Shown here in pieces: positions 42,362-52,927 of a stretch of 64,000 nucleotides of DNA. The stretch is from Polyangiaceae bacterium. GTDB lineage: Bacteria; Myxococcota_A; Polyangia; Polyangiales; Polyangiaceae. The position numbers and the translations under genes were made by a program. The stretch is taken from the NCBI GenBank assembly GCA_020633205.1, contig JACKEB010000010.1, forward strand, positions 124,001-188,000. Reading direction: 5' to 3'. Each line of letters opens with the position of its first letter. The stretch's first letter is position 1. The notes under the pieces were generated by a model that worked only from the letters and a program-made list of their open reading frames with translations, was not told where the DNA came from and made no database searches.

Positions 42362-43597
42362 TCAGCCGAGCTCGGGACCAAGCTTGATGCGACGCTCCTC
42401 GTAGCCGTAAGCAGTAGGCGTCATCTCGATCAGCGTGTGCAACGGGATCTGGATGTGGGGGCACTCTTCTTGTGGGCGCCCGATCAAGTAGCCGTAGAGG
42501 CCACGGATGATGCCTTGATGGCTGACCACCAGCACCGGCTGCTTCTGCCGCTCGAGCTCCACGATCACCGGCTCCAGACGCTGAATCACGTCTGAGTACG
42601 ATTCTCCGCGCGGATACCGGTAGCGTAGCTTGTCTTCTGCGCGCGCCCGGAATTCCTCGGGCCGTTCACGGCGGATCTCGTCGTAGGTCATGCCATCACA
42701 CTCGCCGGCGTCGATTTCGTCCAGTACCCGCCACTGGGTCACCTCACGCCCGATGGGCTCCGCGGTGTGCCAGGTGCGGCGCAGGGTGCTGGTCCAGAGC
42801 ACGAACTCTTGCTGCGTGGGGACACGCTCCTGAATGTAGGCGGCGAGGTTCTTCGCATAGCCCTTCCCCAGGGCCGTGAGCTCCGGGTCGCCGCCGATGC
42901 GATTCTCTACGTTGTACTCGCTCTCGCCATGCCGAGTGAGCCAGATCGTGCGCCTATCCGTGTGGATATTCATCAAGAAGAACACCAGGCGCGCACACAA
43001 GTAGCCTTCCACACCGTTGACGACCACCTGGCGCCCAACGTCGATCAGCTTCACATAGGCGAGTTCAGGGTCGTCGAGGGGCTCGTAGCTGCGCTCGTAG
43101 TGGGCAATGCGCGCCCGAAAGTCCTCGGCCGCCTCCTCGGGTGTCATATCGACGTAGTCTGGCGACCCTAGCTTTACCTCGCGGATATTCGCCTCAACCA
43201 CAGCGGAGTCGCAGATCGACTCGACGAAGACCACCTGGACGCCGGCCTTGTCACACTCCTCCAGCACCAAGCGGCGGCGACCGCGCGTGGTGTTGGTCGC
43301 GTCGTAAATGCCAACCTGGCCGCCGCCCTTGAGCCACTTGAGCATGTCGCGCAGCGCAGCCATCGCAAGTTGACGCCGCGCCTCGACTCCCTCGGCGTTC
43401 GTGGGGTCAAAGAACGCGTGAGCCTGCGCCGCGCCGAGGCGAGCGCGCCGATAGTTACCCACGTTGAAGACCCGCGTCTGGTACCCAAGCCAGCTGAGGT
43501 AACGAGAGATCTTGCGCGAGATGTACGTCTTGCCGCGAGCCGGGAGGCCCACCATCACGAGCGCGATGGGCGGCGTATGAGGATCCTGGGGGGGCAT
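42362..43597 (-). CDS. Bifunctional PFK-2/FBPase-2 (PFKFB-type)
   Basis: 411 residues; an in-frame GTG at 43621 is an alternative start. Kinase half (1-210): Walker A GLPARGKT (17-24), NVGNYRRARLG, IYDATNTTRGRRR (Asp99) and VFVESICD. Phosphatase half (215-400): LTRHGESEYN (His223), IGGDPELTALG, STLRRTWHTA, LDEIDAGECDGMTYDEI, PRGESYSDVIQRLEP and VVSHQ (His360). The motifs match eukaryotic 6-phosphofructo-2-kinase/fructose-2,6-bisphosphatase in both halves, so it could make and break fructose-2,6-bisphosphate. That metabolite is generally considered eukaryotic. Both active sites look intact. No other glycolytic gene is nearby. Confidence 0.88.
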   Translation of the reverse strand: MPPQDPHTPPIALVMVGLPARGKTYISRKISRYLSWLGYQTRVFNVGNYRRARLGAAQAHAFFDPTNAEGVEARRQLAMAALRDMLKWLKGGGQVGIYDATNTTRGRRRLVLEECDKAGVQVVFVESICDSAVVEANIREVKLGSPDYVDMTPEEAAEDFRARIAHYERSYEPLDDPELAYVKLIDVGRQVVVNGVEGYLCARLVFFLMNIHTDRRTIWLTRHGESEYNVENRIGGDPELTALGKGYAKNLAAYIQERVPTQQEFVLWTSTLRRTWHTAEPIGREVTQWRVLDEIDAGECDGMTYDEIRRERPEEFRARAEDKLRYRYPRGESYSDVIQRLEPVIVELERQKQPVLVVSHQGIIRGLYGYLIGRPQEECPHIQIPLHTLIEMTPTAYGYEERRIKLGPELG

Positions 43598-43626
43598 GCG
43601 CTGGGGAGGATACGAGCCCACGCAAA

Positions 43627-43660
43627 AGCGCCAACCCCTTGGGAGAGTTGGCGCTCTTGA
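43627..43660. terminator. Bidirectional terminator
   Basis: AGCGCCAAC and GTTGGCGCT form a 9-bp stem with an 11-base loop, with CTTGATTT on one side and, on the minus strand, TTTTGCG. It lies downstream of the TetR gene. Confidence 0.7.
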
Positions 43661-43814
43661 TTTCGCGCTCGACTGCGCGACCTAACGCGATTTTCGCTTT
43701 CCCGCGTCGCGCCCTGGACGGAGGCGCGATGGCGCGGTGACTCAATGACGCATCACGGGAGCCTGATCGGCGCTCGCGGGCGGCGCCTAGGGCTCAGGGC
43801 TCCCGGCCGACAGT

Positions 43815-44459
43815 TCAAGCGGACTGCGCGTGACCAACCGCCGGTCGCACGCCGGACTCATTGGCCGAGTCGCGCACCAGGTAGCGCACCAGGAGCTCAA
43901 CCAATTCGCGGCGCAGCGCCCCGCCTTCCAGGAGCTCTGGGCGGCCCGCGACTGCCGAGTCCGCCGCGGCCTCGATGCTGGAGATCACCAGAAACGCGGC
44001 AAGCTCCAGGTTCTGGGGCTGCAAACGGTGACGATGCGCGGTGAAGCTCCGCGTGAGCAGAGCCTGCACCTCACGCAAGTGGTTGGGAGCCGCGCTGCTA
44101 CGCCCGCTAGCCGACAACGCGGACGCCAGCTCGCGGTCGAGGCGACGGCTGTCCAGGATCACGTCGACCATCGTGCGGATGCTCTCCTCTAGGACGAGCT
44201 CACGGCCACAGACACGCGCCTCATAGTCCTGAAGCATCGCCTCAGAGCGGCGCTCGATCAGCTCCTCAATCAGCTCGTGCTTGGAGCTGAAGTACTGGTA
44301 GAGAGAGCCAACACTGACTCCGGCCACCCTCGCTACCCGGTTCGTGGACAGCTTCTCGAAGCCGTCTTTGACCAGTACCCGCGCGGTCGCCACCAAGATG
44401 GCTTCGACGGTGTCGCGTGAACGGCTCTGCTGGGGGCTGCGTCGTGATCGTTTGTCCAT
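43815..44459 (-). CDS. TetR-family transcriptional regulator
   Basis: 214 residues. The HTH is RDTVEAILVATARVLVKDGF followed by LSTNRVARVAGVSVGSLYQY and FSSKHELIEELIERR, the canonical TetR N-terminal domain. The C-terminal ligand domain (about 70-200) is variable and helical, so the effector is unknown. It appears monocistronic, bounded by a terminator hairpin; no divergent partner gene is adjacent, so its target is not evident. Confidence 0.92.
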   Translation of the reverse strand: MDKRSRRSPQQSRSRDTVEAILVATARVLVKDGFEKLSTNRVARVAGVSVGSLYQYFSSKHELIEELIERRSEAMLQDYEARVCGRELVLEESIRTMVDVILDSRRLDRELASALSASGRSSAAPNHLREVQALLTRSFTAHRHRLQPQNLELAAFLVISSIEAAADSAVAGRPELLEGGALRRELVELLVRYLVRDSANESGVRPAVGHAQSA

Positions 44460-44587
44460 GAGTCTGTTCCTGTGTTTGTTGAAAGCTGAAAGGCTCGGGT
44501 CAGGCTAAGAGGTCGGGGCGTCGAACAGGTGTTTGCTTTGCAGAGCTTGGGTGCCGTTGCCGCCCGGTAACTGCTGGTTCGAAGGTC

Positions 44588-45568
44588 TCAGCGGCGCCAC
44601 TTGTCGCCGTACAGAAACAATCGAGCAGCATCGAGGTCGTAGTAGAACTCTTGGTCCGGTCTGGCGCCCGACTTGACCGCGGGGGCTTGATTGCCTCCCG
44701 CCTGCACGCAGCCAGTGCGCCCGATCGTTTCCTCGGTATACGCAGCGAGGAAACGCTGATTTCCCAAATCCGAGTAGTTGCCCAAAGCCTCGTAGGTTTC
44801 GGTGCACCCTTCGCGATACGGATCCGGGTAACCCAGCGGAAATTCGGTCACCCGTGACTCGAAATAGTCGCCGTTTGGTGACCAGCGGTGAATGTAATGG
44901 TTCACCTTTCCGTCGCGCTCGGCTTCGGTCCCGCGCCAGGTACCGTACAGTTCCGGGGGGCACCCTTCGTCGCGCAAGAAGCCAGTTCCGCGCATCAGGT
45001 AGCCATCGCTGGTCATGTACAATCCGCGATCCCAGTCGTCCGTTTGGTAGGTGTCGACTTGGTCGGCGGTGAGTTCATGATCCGCGACGTTGTTCTCCGG
45101 ATCGTCGCACGTTTCCGTGCGAGAGTTTCCGCCACCCAGCTCGATCGCGACGCGGTCCTGGTCGATGGTGTACCAGCCCCACATCGTGTCCAGGCGGACG
45201 CAACCGGCGAGTGCCTCGGGGGTGCGGACCTCCCAGTAGAAAGAGACTCCGTCGTCCTTCAAGAACACGGTCGCCGGGCCGTTCTTGTGGCTCCAACCGT
45301 GCCACTCCCCTTTGACGTCGTAGATCGACAGCTCGCACGCGATCTGTGTCGTGCCGCCAGCCCCAGCGCTGCCCGCAGTGCCCGCGGCGCCGCCGCTGGA
45401 GCTGCCCGCCGCACCGCCTGAAGCGACGCCCCCCGTGCCGCCGCCTCCGGTTCCCGCACCAGACACGGGTCCCTTGGAAACGCCGCCCAAGGAAGCTTCC
45501 TGCGTTGAACAGGCAACCAGGCAAGCGGCGCTCAGAGCGAGCAGCAGACTGGCAGAACCAAATTTCAA
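44588..45568 (-). CDS. Lipoprotein with Gly/Ser/Ala linker, last gene of ECF module 2
   Basis: 326 residues from a TTG overlapping the upstream stop (TTGA) after GGGGGACAAG. The lipobox is ACLVACS; the linker runs to about residue 72. The remaining domain has lipocalin-like features (VKGEWHGWSHKNGPATVFLK, VSFYWEVRTPEALAGCV, MWGWYTIDQDRVAIELGGG, GYLMRGTGFLRD, LYGTWRGTE) with Cys pairs. Two similar halves, each with a GEW/GTW strand and a long loop, suggest a duplicated lipocalin/avidin-type barrel. It is probably co-translated with the preceding membrane protein. Function unknown. Confidence 0.7.
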   Translation of the reverse strand: MKFGSASLLLALSAACLVACSTQEASLGGVSKGPVSGAGTGGGGTGGVASGGAAGSSSGGAAGTAGSAGAGGTTQIACELSIYDVKGEWHGWSHKNGPATVFLKDDGVSFYWEVRTPEALAGCVRLDTMWGWYTIDQDRVAIELGGGNSRTETCDDPENNVADHELTADQVDTYQTDDWDRGLYMTSDGYLMRGTGFLRDEGCPPELYGTWRGTEAERDGKVNHYIHRWSPNGDYFESRVTEFPLGYPDPYREGCTETYEALGNYSDLGNQRFLAAYTEETIGRTGCVQAGGNQAPAVKSGARPDQEFYYDLDAARLFLYGDKWRR

Positions 45569-46317
45569 GGCTTGTCCCCCAACTTGCCTTGAACCCGATC
45601 CTTGTGCGCCGAGTCCGGGTAGTCCTTCCCAAACTGATCGGCGCGCTGATCGGCATCCTTCTTGTTGCCGAGCTTGCCGAGGGCCTGGATCGCAATCACC
45701 TCGCGCTCCTGGGCCAGCGTTCCCTGCGGAAACTTAGCTCGGTGCTGCTCGGTCAGCGCCAGCGCTTTCTTGGGATCCGTCGCGAGGGCGGCACGCGCCG
45801 CGGACAGCAGACGGGACTCCTCGAGCAGCTGCGCCTTCGCACTAGGCGCCTCTACGGCGCTACGCGCCTCTAGCGAACTAGGTGCGTCTACCTTCGGCGC
45901 AGCGGGCGCTGCAGGCGTCACGACGCGGGGCTTAGGCGCCTCCTCGACTGCTGCACTCGCAGCGGGCGCCTCCACCGGGGCGACGCTGGCCACCGGCTCC
46001 GCCGGCGGCGCGACGACGGCTGGGCTACTCACACGCTCCGCGGGAGCTGGCCCACGCTGCAGGCCGAGGTACGCGCCACCGCCAATCAAACCCACGATCA
46101 CCGCTCCGCCAAGCCACTTGAAGAACGACCCGCCACCGGTCTTCAGCGCGACCGGCGCCAGGCTGGCACCAGCCGTGGCGCGGGACACGGCGCTCGCGAT
46201 CGCCAGCACCTGCGCCTGGGAGAGCACGTCCTTGTGCGAGTCCTCCATCAGGTTCTTCAGGCCTGCGGGCACGTCTTCAGCCTCCGCCAGGCGAGGCGGG
46301 TCTTGTAGGGCGCTCAT
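45565..46317 (-). CDS. Putative membrane anti-sigma partner with TPR-like C-terminus (module 2)
   Basis: 250 residues; ATGA overlap with the sigma stop. Order: cytoplasmic N-terminus (MSALQDPPRLAEAEDVPAGL and KNLMEDSHKDVLSQAQVLAI), a membrane helix (WLGGAVIVGLIGGGAYLGL), a Pro/Ala/Val/Glu-rich linker (about 90-170), then helices similar to the TPR-like part of the FecR-like protein in module 1: LLSAARAALATDPKKALALT, FPQGTLAQEREVIAIQAL. Position next to the sigma gene and single-span topology suggest an anti-sigma factor. No FecR or zinc-binding ZAS domain is recognised, so this is inference. Confidence 0.7.
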   Translation of the reverse strand: MSALQDPPRLAEAEDVPAGLKNLMEDSHKDVLSQAQVLAIASAVSRATAGASLAPVALKTGGGSFFKWLGGAVIVGLIGGGAYLGLQRGPAPAERVSSPAVVAPPAEPVASVAPVEAPAASAAVEEAPKPRVVTPAAPAAPKVDAPSSLEARSAVEAPSAKAQLLEESRLLSAARAALATDPKKALALTEQHRAKFPQGTLAQEREVIAIQALGKLGNKKDADQRADQFGKDYPDSAHKDRVQGKLGDKP

Positions 46318-46877
46318 AGCTCTTCCTCCGCGGCCATGCGCTGGTAGGCCTCGATAACCTTTTTCCGCGCGGTCTGATGCCGGTAGTAGGCGGTTTGCAG
46401 CGGGCACTCGAGCAGCTCGGCGACGTCCTTCATCGCCAAGCGCTCAATCTCGTACAGCACGAACACCTCACGCTGCTCCTCATCCAAGTCCTGAAGCACG
46501 AGCAGCATTCGGCGCCTCGCCTCCGCACGCTCGAGAGCGCTCTGTTGGCCGCCACTTACCGGTTCCTCTGGCGCCTCGGCCAGGCCCGCTTCACGGCGAC
46601 GCTCCACACGGCGGCGATGGGAGGACGCGACCTTGAGGCAAATCCCGTAGAGCCAGGTGCGCAGCGTGCTGCGCCCCTCGAAATCGACGAGACGCCGGTG
46701 GACCACCAAGAACACCTCTTGGGCCACATCGTCCAGGTCCGCCTCCGACACCCCCAGGTAACGCAGGCTGCGACCGACGTACGGTCCGTGGGCGCGGATC
46801 ACCTCGTGAACGCTCACTTGCGTGGTCGCTCTAGCTTCGAGGCTCACGGCTGCCAAGAGGCTGGGTCCAGCTGTCAC
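46314..46877 (-). CDS. ECF RNA polymerase sigma factor (module 2)
   Basis: 187 residues. Region 2 is GPYVGRSLRYLGVSEADLDD, VAQEVFLVVHRRL and FEGRSTLRTWLYGICLKVAS. Region 4 is LQDLDEEQREVFVLYEIERL, AMKDVAELLECPLQTAYYRH. The start is a GTG with no clear ribosome binding site. The gene lies 30 bases after the envelope-protein gene and overlaps the downstream membrane protein gene. This gives the order envelope protein - sigma - membrane partner - lipoprotein, a rearranged version of module 1. Confidence 0.9.
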   Translation of the reverse strand: MTAGPSLLAAVSLEARATTQVSVHEVIRAHGPYVGRSLRYLGVSEADLDDVAQEVFLVVHRRLVDFEGRSTLRTWLYGICLKVASSHRRRVERRREAGLAEAPEEPVSGGQQSALERAEARRRMLLVLQDLDEEQREVFVLYEIERLAMKDVAELLECPLQTAYYRHQTARKKVIEAYQRMAAEEEL

Positions 46878-46907
46878 GTAAAGTAGGTGCCCTCGGCACC
46901 CGACCTT

Positions 46908-47978
46908 TTATGGAGCGATCGGAAAAAAAACTCCCAGACTCATACCCGCCGCCAAATCAGGCGTTTCGTGCACCAAAATCGGGGCCTGGCTGGCGCTTTC
47001 GTAGACGAACCGGGCGCGAGTGAACGCGACTCCAGCGTGACCTTCGATCCGGACGCCCAGCCAAGAACTGAGCCTCGGCGCCCACGCAAACCCGAGCCTT
47101 CCCCAGCTCGCGCTCAAATCACTCGAGCCACCAAAATCCAATCCCACGGGTTCACCGGTCAGCTCTAGGCGCTCGACGCCGGGGCACAACGCAAACTCGG
47201 CGCGCCCGATGCAGACCTCACCCACGAACGACCAGCCACGGAAACGCCCTCCGCGGCCGTCATCGACGCTCTCTTGAGGAAACCAATACGCGAGCCCGGG
47301 TCGCGCTTCGATGAAGCCCGCACTACTGGCAACGCCCAACCCCAGCTCTACGCTGCCAGCACCGGCGGCCTTGGGCAGGTAGCCGAAACCAAGGCGCCCA
47401 CCGGCCCCGAGCTCGAACCTGAGTCGTGAAGGATCCGCTGCCGGCGCGCGTTCTTTCGGGGGTGAGGGTGGACGCCGTTCGGGCGGTGGACGCGACGGCG
47501 GCGGCGCAGCCGACGAATCTTGCTTCCCTGCGGCACCAGGTTCCTGCTCGAGAGCCGCCTGATTCAGCTCGGCGTCCACCATCAGAGTGAGCACCAACGT
47601 AAGCGGTTCCCGAAGCTCGCTGCAGTCGGCGCCGTCGCTGAGGAGCTCCCGACGTCCTCGCCGCGCGCCGCCCGGAGTCTCTACCTCCAGCACCGCGCGG
47701 TAGCGCGATGGCTTGCCCCCCCGAAAAGACTCTGGGGAGAGCGCCACGTAGACCACGCGGTCCGCCTTGAGTCGCTCCCCAAACACCTTGCGCTCAAGCG
47801 CGCGTTCCACTGGCGCACGTACCGCAGACTCAGCGGGGCACTCGCTCGGAGCTTGCCAGCTCAAGTGCACAACCAACGGACGCGTCGTCGTTTCCGCGTG
47901 GGCTGGCCGCGCCCAGACAAACCAGAGCGTACCGAGTGTGACGCAAAGCGCACGAACGAGGTTCGGAGGAATGCGCAC
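46908..47978 (-). CDS. Envelope protein with beta-rich C-terminal domain (module 2)
   Basis: 356 residues from a GTG at the start of a type I signal peptide (VRIPPNLVRALCVTLGTLWF...RPAHA). The N-terminal domain has CPAESAVRAPVERAL, VVYVALSPESF and YRAVLEVETPGGARRGRREL. A Pro-rich linker (about 150-185) precedes a C-terminal region of alternating strands (LRFELGAGGRLGFGYLP, VELGLGVASSAGFIEARPGL, ...GFAWAPRLSSWLGVRIEGHA) like an outer-membrane barrel. The whole plan parallels the 342-residue protein of module 1. Starts further upstream are open but lack a signal peptide. Confidence 0.7.
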   Translation of the reverse strand: MRIPPNLVRALCVTLGTLWFVWARPAHAETTTRPLVVHLSWQAPSECPAESAVRAPVERALERKVFGERLKADRVVYVALSPESFRGGKPSRYRAVLEVETPGGARRGRRELLSDGADCSELREPLTLVLTLMVDAELNQAALEQEPGAAGKQDSSAAPPPSRPPPERRPPSPPKERAPAADPSRLRFELGAGGRLGFGYLPKAAGAGSVELGLGVASSAGFIEARPGLAYWFPQESVDDGRGGRFRGWSFVGEVCIGRAEFALCPGVERLELTGEPVGLDFGGSSDLSASWGRLGFAWAPRLSSWLGVRIEGHAGVAFTRARFVYESASQAPILVHETPDLAAGMSLGVFFPIAP

Positions 47979-48141
47979 CGTGCGCGCTGGCAGTAGCCCC
48001 CGAGTCCCCAACACTTGCGGCTTTGCTAGCACACTCAGCGCGATCAGGGGGTGTCGCGTCTGCCGGGAGACGCTCAAATGTGCTGCGACGAAGCCAAACA
48101 ACCCGGCGCCGCGCGAAAACGCGGGCGACTGCACGCAACAC

Positions 48142-48156
48142 GCCCGCAAAGCGGGC
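48142..48156. other. GC-rich hairpin upstream of the envelope protein gene
   Basis: GCCCGC-AAA-GCGGGC, a perfect 6-bp stem beside the RpoD terminator. Possibly a second, U-poor terminator element. Confidence 0.35.
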
Positions 48157-48166
48157 TGCTGATACG

Positions 48167-48196
48167 AAAGCGCCCCCGATGAAGGGGGCGCTTTTC
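48167..48196. terminator. Terminator downstream of rpoD
   Basis: AAAGCGCCCCC pairs with GGGGGCGCTTT over 11 bp, with loop GATGAA and a short T run on either strand. It lies just past the rpoD stop. Confidence 0.85.
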
Positions 48197-48212
48197 AGTG
48201 CGGGAAACGGAC

Positions 48213-50306
<2,094 letters not shown>

Positions 50307-50858
50307 GTGCGAACCTCTCGTTGGTTTGATGCGTGCTGCCGATCCAGTCCTCCGCGAGCCAGCGAGGACGAGCCCACTATTCCTCAGAGCTAGCGCGGAT
50401 CGACGATCCAGGCGGAACTCGAAGAGTGGGGGAAGCGGATCATTCGGAGTGTGGGGTCGGGACGAATCTAGACGATGCTCACGTCGCTTCGGAGGTGAAT
50501 CCGCGGGTGAATCTCATCCTGAGAGTACCCGAAGCGCGACGCCCCGTTTGGTGAACGGGCAGCGGAGTGTGCACTACCCTCTCCCAGACGCCACAGGAAT
50601 CAACCAGGATTCCGACCGGTCGGCCCACAGCAGCCGCCAGATCCCCGCATCTTCTAGGGTTTCTTCTACGAGCTTCCGCTTCGAGCGCAACTTTTTGACC
50701 AATTTGGCAGCTTTTTTTGTTTCGGCGCTGCCTCAACTCCGCCCATGGAACCTCCGGTTTGGCGGCCCGGACCCAAACATTTCTTGAGCCTCGGCCAGCT
50801 TGTAGGCCGCGCGGCGAACCTCCTACGCTGGCTGTTTCATTGTCGCCAAGGAGGCCCC
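50307..50858. promoter_or_regulatory. Divergent region between rpoD and a Cys-rich lipoprotein
   Basis: 552 bases without a supported gene. It holds a 12-base perfect palindrome CCGACCGGTCGG (50612-50623), a possible operator, and an inverted repeat GGCAGC/GCTGCC (50706-50732) around a T7 run. The rpoD promoter must lie here, but no confident -35/-10 pair is seen. Confidence 0.4.
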
Positions 50859-51455
50859 ATGAGCCGGTCGATCCACGGTCCGAGTAAGACGCGCGTCCAA
50901 CCCTGGACGCGCTACGCCTGTGCGCTGCTGATGAGCCTCGGAGTTGGCAGCAGCGCCTCTGGTTGCAGCAGCTTGGCCGAAGAACTGGGCCTCGACACCA
51001 TCGCCTGGGGTCGAGATCCGACGACCGGAGGCTGCCCAAGCTCGCTACCCGGCGGAGCTGCTGCCGGCGAAGAGTGTGGGAACGCGAAAGACTGCGCTGG
51101 AGTGTGTTGCTCATGCGATGGCGGAACCGACCTGCCCTACGTCGGCGCCGCGTGCATCGACGGCAAATGCGCAGACATGGCAGCCGCCTGCGCAGCGATC
51201 CAGGACAACGAAGATCAGGTGTGTGACGACCAACTCGTCATCAACCAGGACTCGGGCCAGTGCCCTGATGATCTGGAGAACGGTGGGAACCCAGGCGACG
51301 AGTGCAAGTCTGCCAGCGACTGTCAGGGAATTTGCTGCACCTGCGACGACGGCACCACCAGCTACGAGGTGGTTCAGTGTTTCGGGGTGGAGTGCGCGGC
51401 AGAGGAGGCGGCCTGTGCGACAGCGCTGAGCAAAGACCCTTCCCTGTGCCCCTGA
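50859..51455 (+). CDS. Small Cys-rich lipoprotein with duplicated motif
   Basis: 198 residues; the start is the ATG after AAGGAGGCCCC. The signal peptide ends SSASGCSS. Two repeats follow. Repeat 1: GEECGNAKDCAGVCCSCDGG and CIDGKCADMAAAC. Repeat 2: GDECKSASDCQGICCTCDDG and CFGVECAAEEAAC. Each likely holds three or four disulphides. The spacing CxxxxDCxGxCCxC resembles the Cys-rich repeats of the 32-34 kb lipoproteins but is shorter. Surface location is inferred. Function unknown. Confidence 0.7.
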   Translation: MSRSIHGPSKTRVQPWTRYACALLMSLGVGSSASGCSSLAEELGLDTIAWGRDPTTGGCPSSLPGGAAAGEECGNAKDCAGVCCSCDGGTDLPYVGAACIDGKCADMAAACAAIQDNEDQVCDDQLVINQDSGQCPDDLENGGNPGDECKSASDCQGICCTCDDGTTSYEVVQCFGVECAAEEAACATALSKDPSLCP

Positions 51456-51505
51456 TGTCCGGTCCTCGGCATATTTTCCACACAGCAACACGCTCCAAGG
51501 CTCCA

Positions 51506-52927
51506 ATGACGCTGATCGAACAGCTGCGTTCCCGATGCAGCGCGCTCCCGCGGGTGGACGAGTCAGGAGGAACTCGAGGTGAACGCGCCTTCCTGCGCTA
51601 CCGCATCGCTTGGGTCACGCAGCTGTCGGTGGTCGGGGCGGGACTACTACTGGTAGCGACCGTACTCTGGTGGCCGCTCGACAGCTTCGTGCTACCCGAT
51701 CCGGGGCACGTCCAAGGCTTCTTCTGGCTTCGGGTGCGTGCCATCGGGATCGAGCTCGGAGTGCTGCTCGGTTTGGTCTTTTCACGCAGCCTGCGAAGGC
51801 ACGCGCTGCTCGTGGGTCCTTTGGGCCTGACGCTGCTACTCGGAACCTTCGGCTACTCACTAGGGCAAATCCCAGCGCGGGATCACAACGCGTTCTCCGA
51901 CGCATTGCTCGGCATTGTTCCGTTCGCGCTGACGCCCGTCGCTTTCAAGCCGCGCCTGGCGTGGACACTCAGCGCCGCGGGAGCGCTGATTGGCGGGTAC
52001 TTTCTACTGAATCCAGCGCGCTGGTCGGTGCCTGGTGCTGCCATGCAGACGAGCTTCGCGTGCTTCGCGGCGGTGCTCACGGCGGTGATCGGTGAGGTTG
52101 GCTATCGAGTCACTCGGCGTTCCTTCTTTCAACGCCGCGAGCTGGACGCAGCGAACGCCCGGCTAGCTGCCATGAGTAACTCGTTGGCCGAGACGGTCGA
52201 AGCGCGCACCAAGCGGCTGCGAGATCTGGCGATTCATCTGGCGACCGTGCAAGAGAACGAGCGCCGGCGGATCGCGCGGGATCTCCACGACGACGTCGGG
52301 CAGAGCCTGACCGCGATGCGCTACACCATGGCTCGCCTCGTGGACCGCCTGCCAGAGCCCGACGGCGCGACCCAGGACTTGGTCGAGGACATGGGCACGT
52401 TGCTCGACGGCACCTTCACGACGGTGCGCACGTTTCTGTCACAGCTGCACCCGCGGGTGCTCGATGATCACGGCCTGGTTGCTGCCGCGGAGTGGCACGT
52501 CCGGCGCACTCGAGACGCGAGCGGAATCGGCCTCGAGCTGACCGCGGACGCCACAGCGAAGAGCCTGGCGGAGCGCTTGGACCCAGGCCCCGCGCTCGCA
52601 CTGTTTCGGGTGCTCCAGGAAGCGACGACGAACGCGCTTCGCCACGGCAAGCCATCGCGCATCCACATCGAGCTGCGGGCTGAAGGCCGCATGCTCGAGG
52701 TCCGAGTGAGGGACGACGGTCGGGGTTTCGACACCGCGTCCACGCCCTCCGGGCTCGGTTTGTTAGGTCTGAGAGAGCGGCTCGCCGCGTTGGGCGGGCA
52801 GCTCACGCTCGAGTCCGAGGCGGGGCGTGGAACCACGGTCATTGCCAGCGCGCCGCTCGAGGTCCCTCAATCCTCGCGGACAGGCTCGCCAGCGTCAGGC
52901 GGCGAAACCAATATCCCCACGGAATAG
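51506..52927 (+). CDS. Membrane sensor histidine kinase, NarL/HisKA_3 type
   Basis: 473 residues; an in-frame ATG at 51455 is an alternative start. Residues about 30-205 carry several hydrophobic segments. A coiled linker (LAAMSNSLAETVEARTKRLR) leads to the HisKA_3 motif RRRIARDLHDDVGQSLTAMR with the phosphoacceptor His near residue 261. The ATPase domain has LQEATTNALRHG, VRDDGRGFD and GLGLLGLRERLAALGG. Such kinases pair with LuxR-type regulators, and one is encoded on the opposite strand just downstream. The two 3' ends overlap by about 60 bases. Confidence 0.9.
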   Translation: MTLIEQLRSRCSALPRVDESGGTRGERAFLRYRIAWVTQLSVVGAGLLLVATVLWWPLDSFVLPDPGHVQGFFWLRVRAIGIELGVLLGLVFSRSLRRHALLVGPLGLTLLLGTFGYSLGQIPARDHNAFSDALLGIVPFALTPVAFKPRLAWTLSAAGALIGGYFLLNPARWSVPGAAMQTSFACFAAVLTAVIGEVGYRVTRRSFFQRRELDAANARLAAMSNSLAETVEARTKRLRDLAIHLATVQENERRRIARDLHDDVGQSLTAMRYTMARLVDRLPEPDGATQDLVEDMGTLLDGTFTTVRTFLSQLHPRVLDDHGLVAAAEWHVRRTRDASGIGLELTADATAKSLAERLDPGPALALFRVLQEATTNALRHGKPSRIHIELRAEGRMLEVRVRDDGRGFDTASTPSGLGLLGLRERLAALGGQLTLESEAGRGTTVIASAPLEVPQSSRTGSPASGGETNIPTE

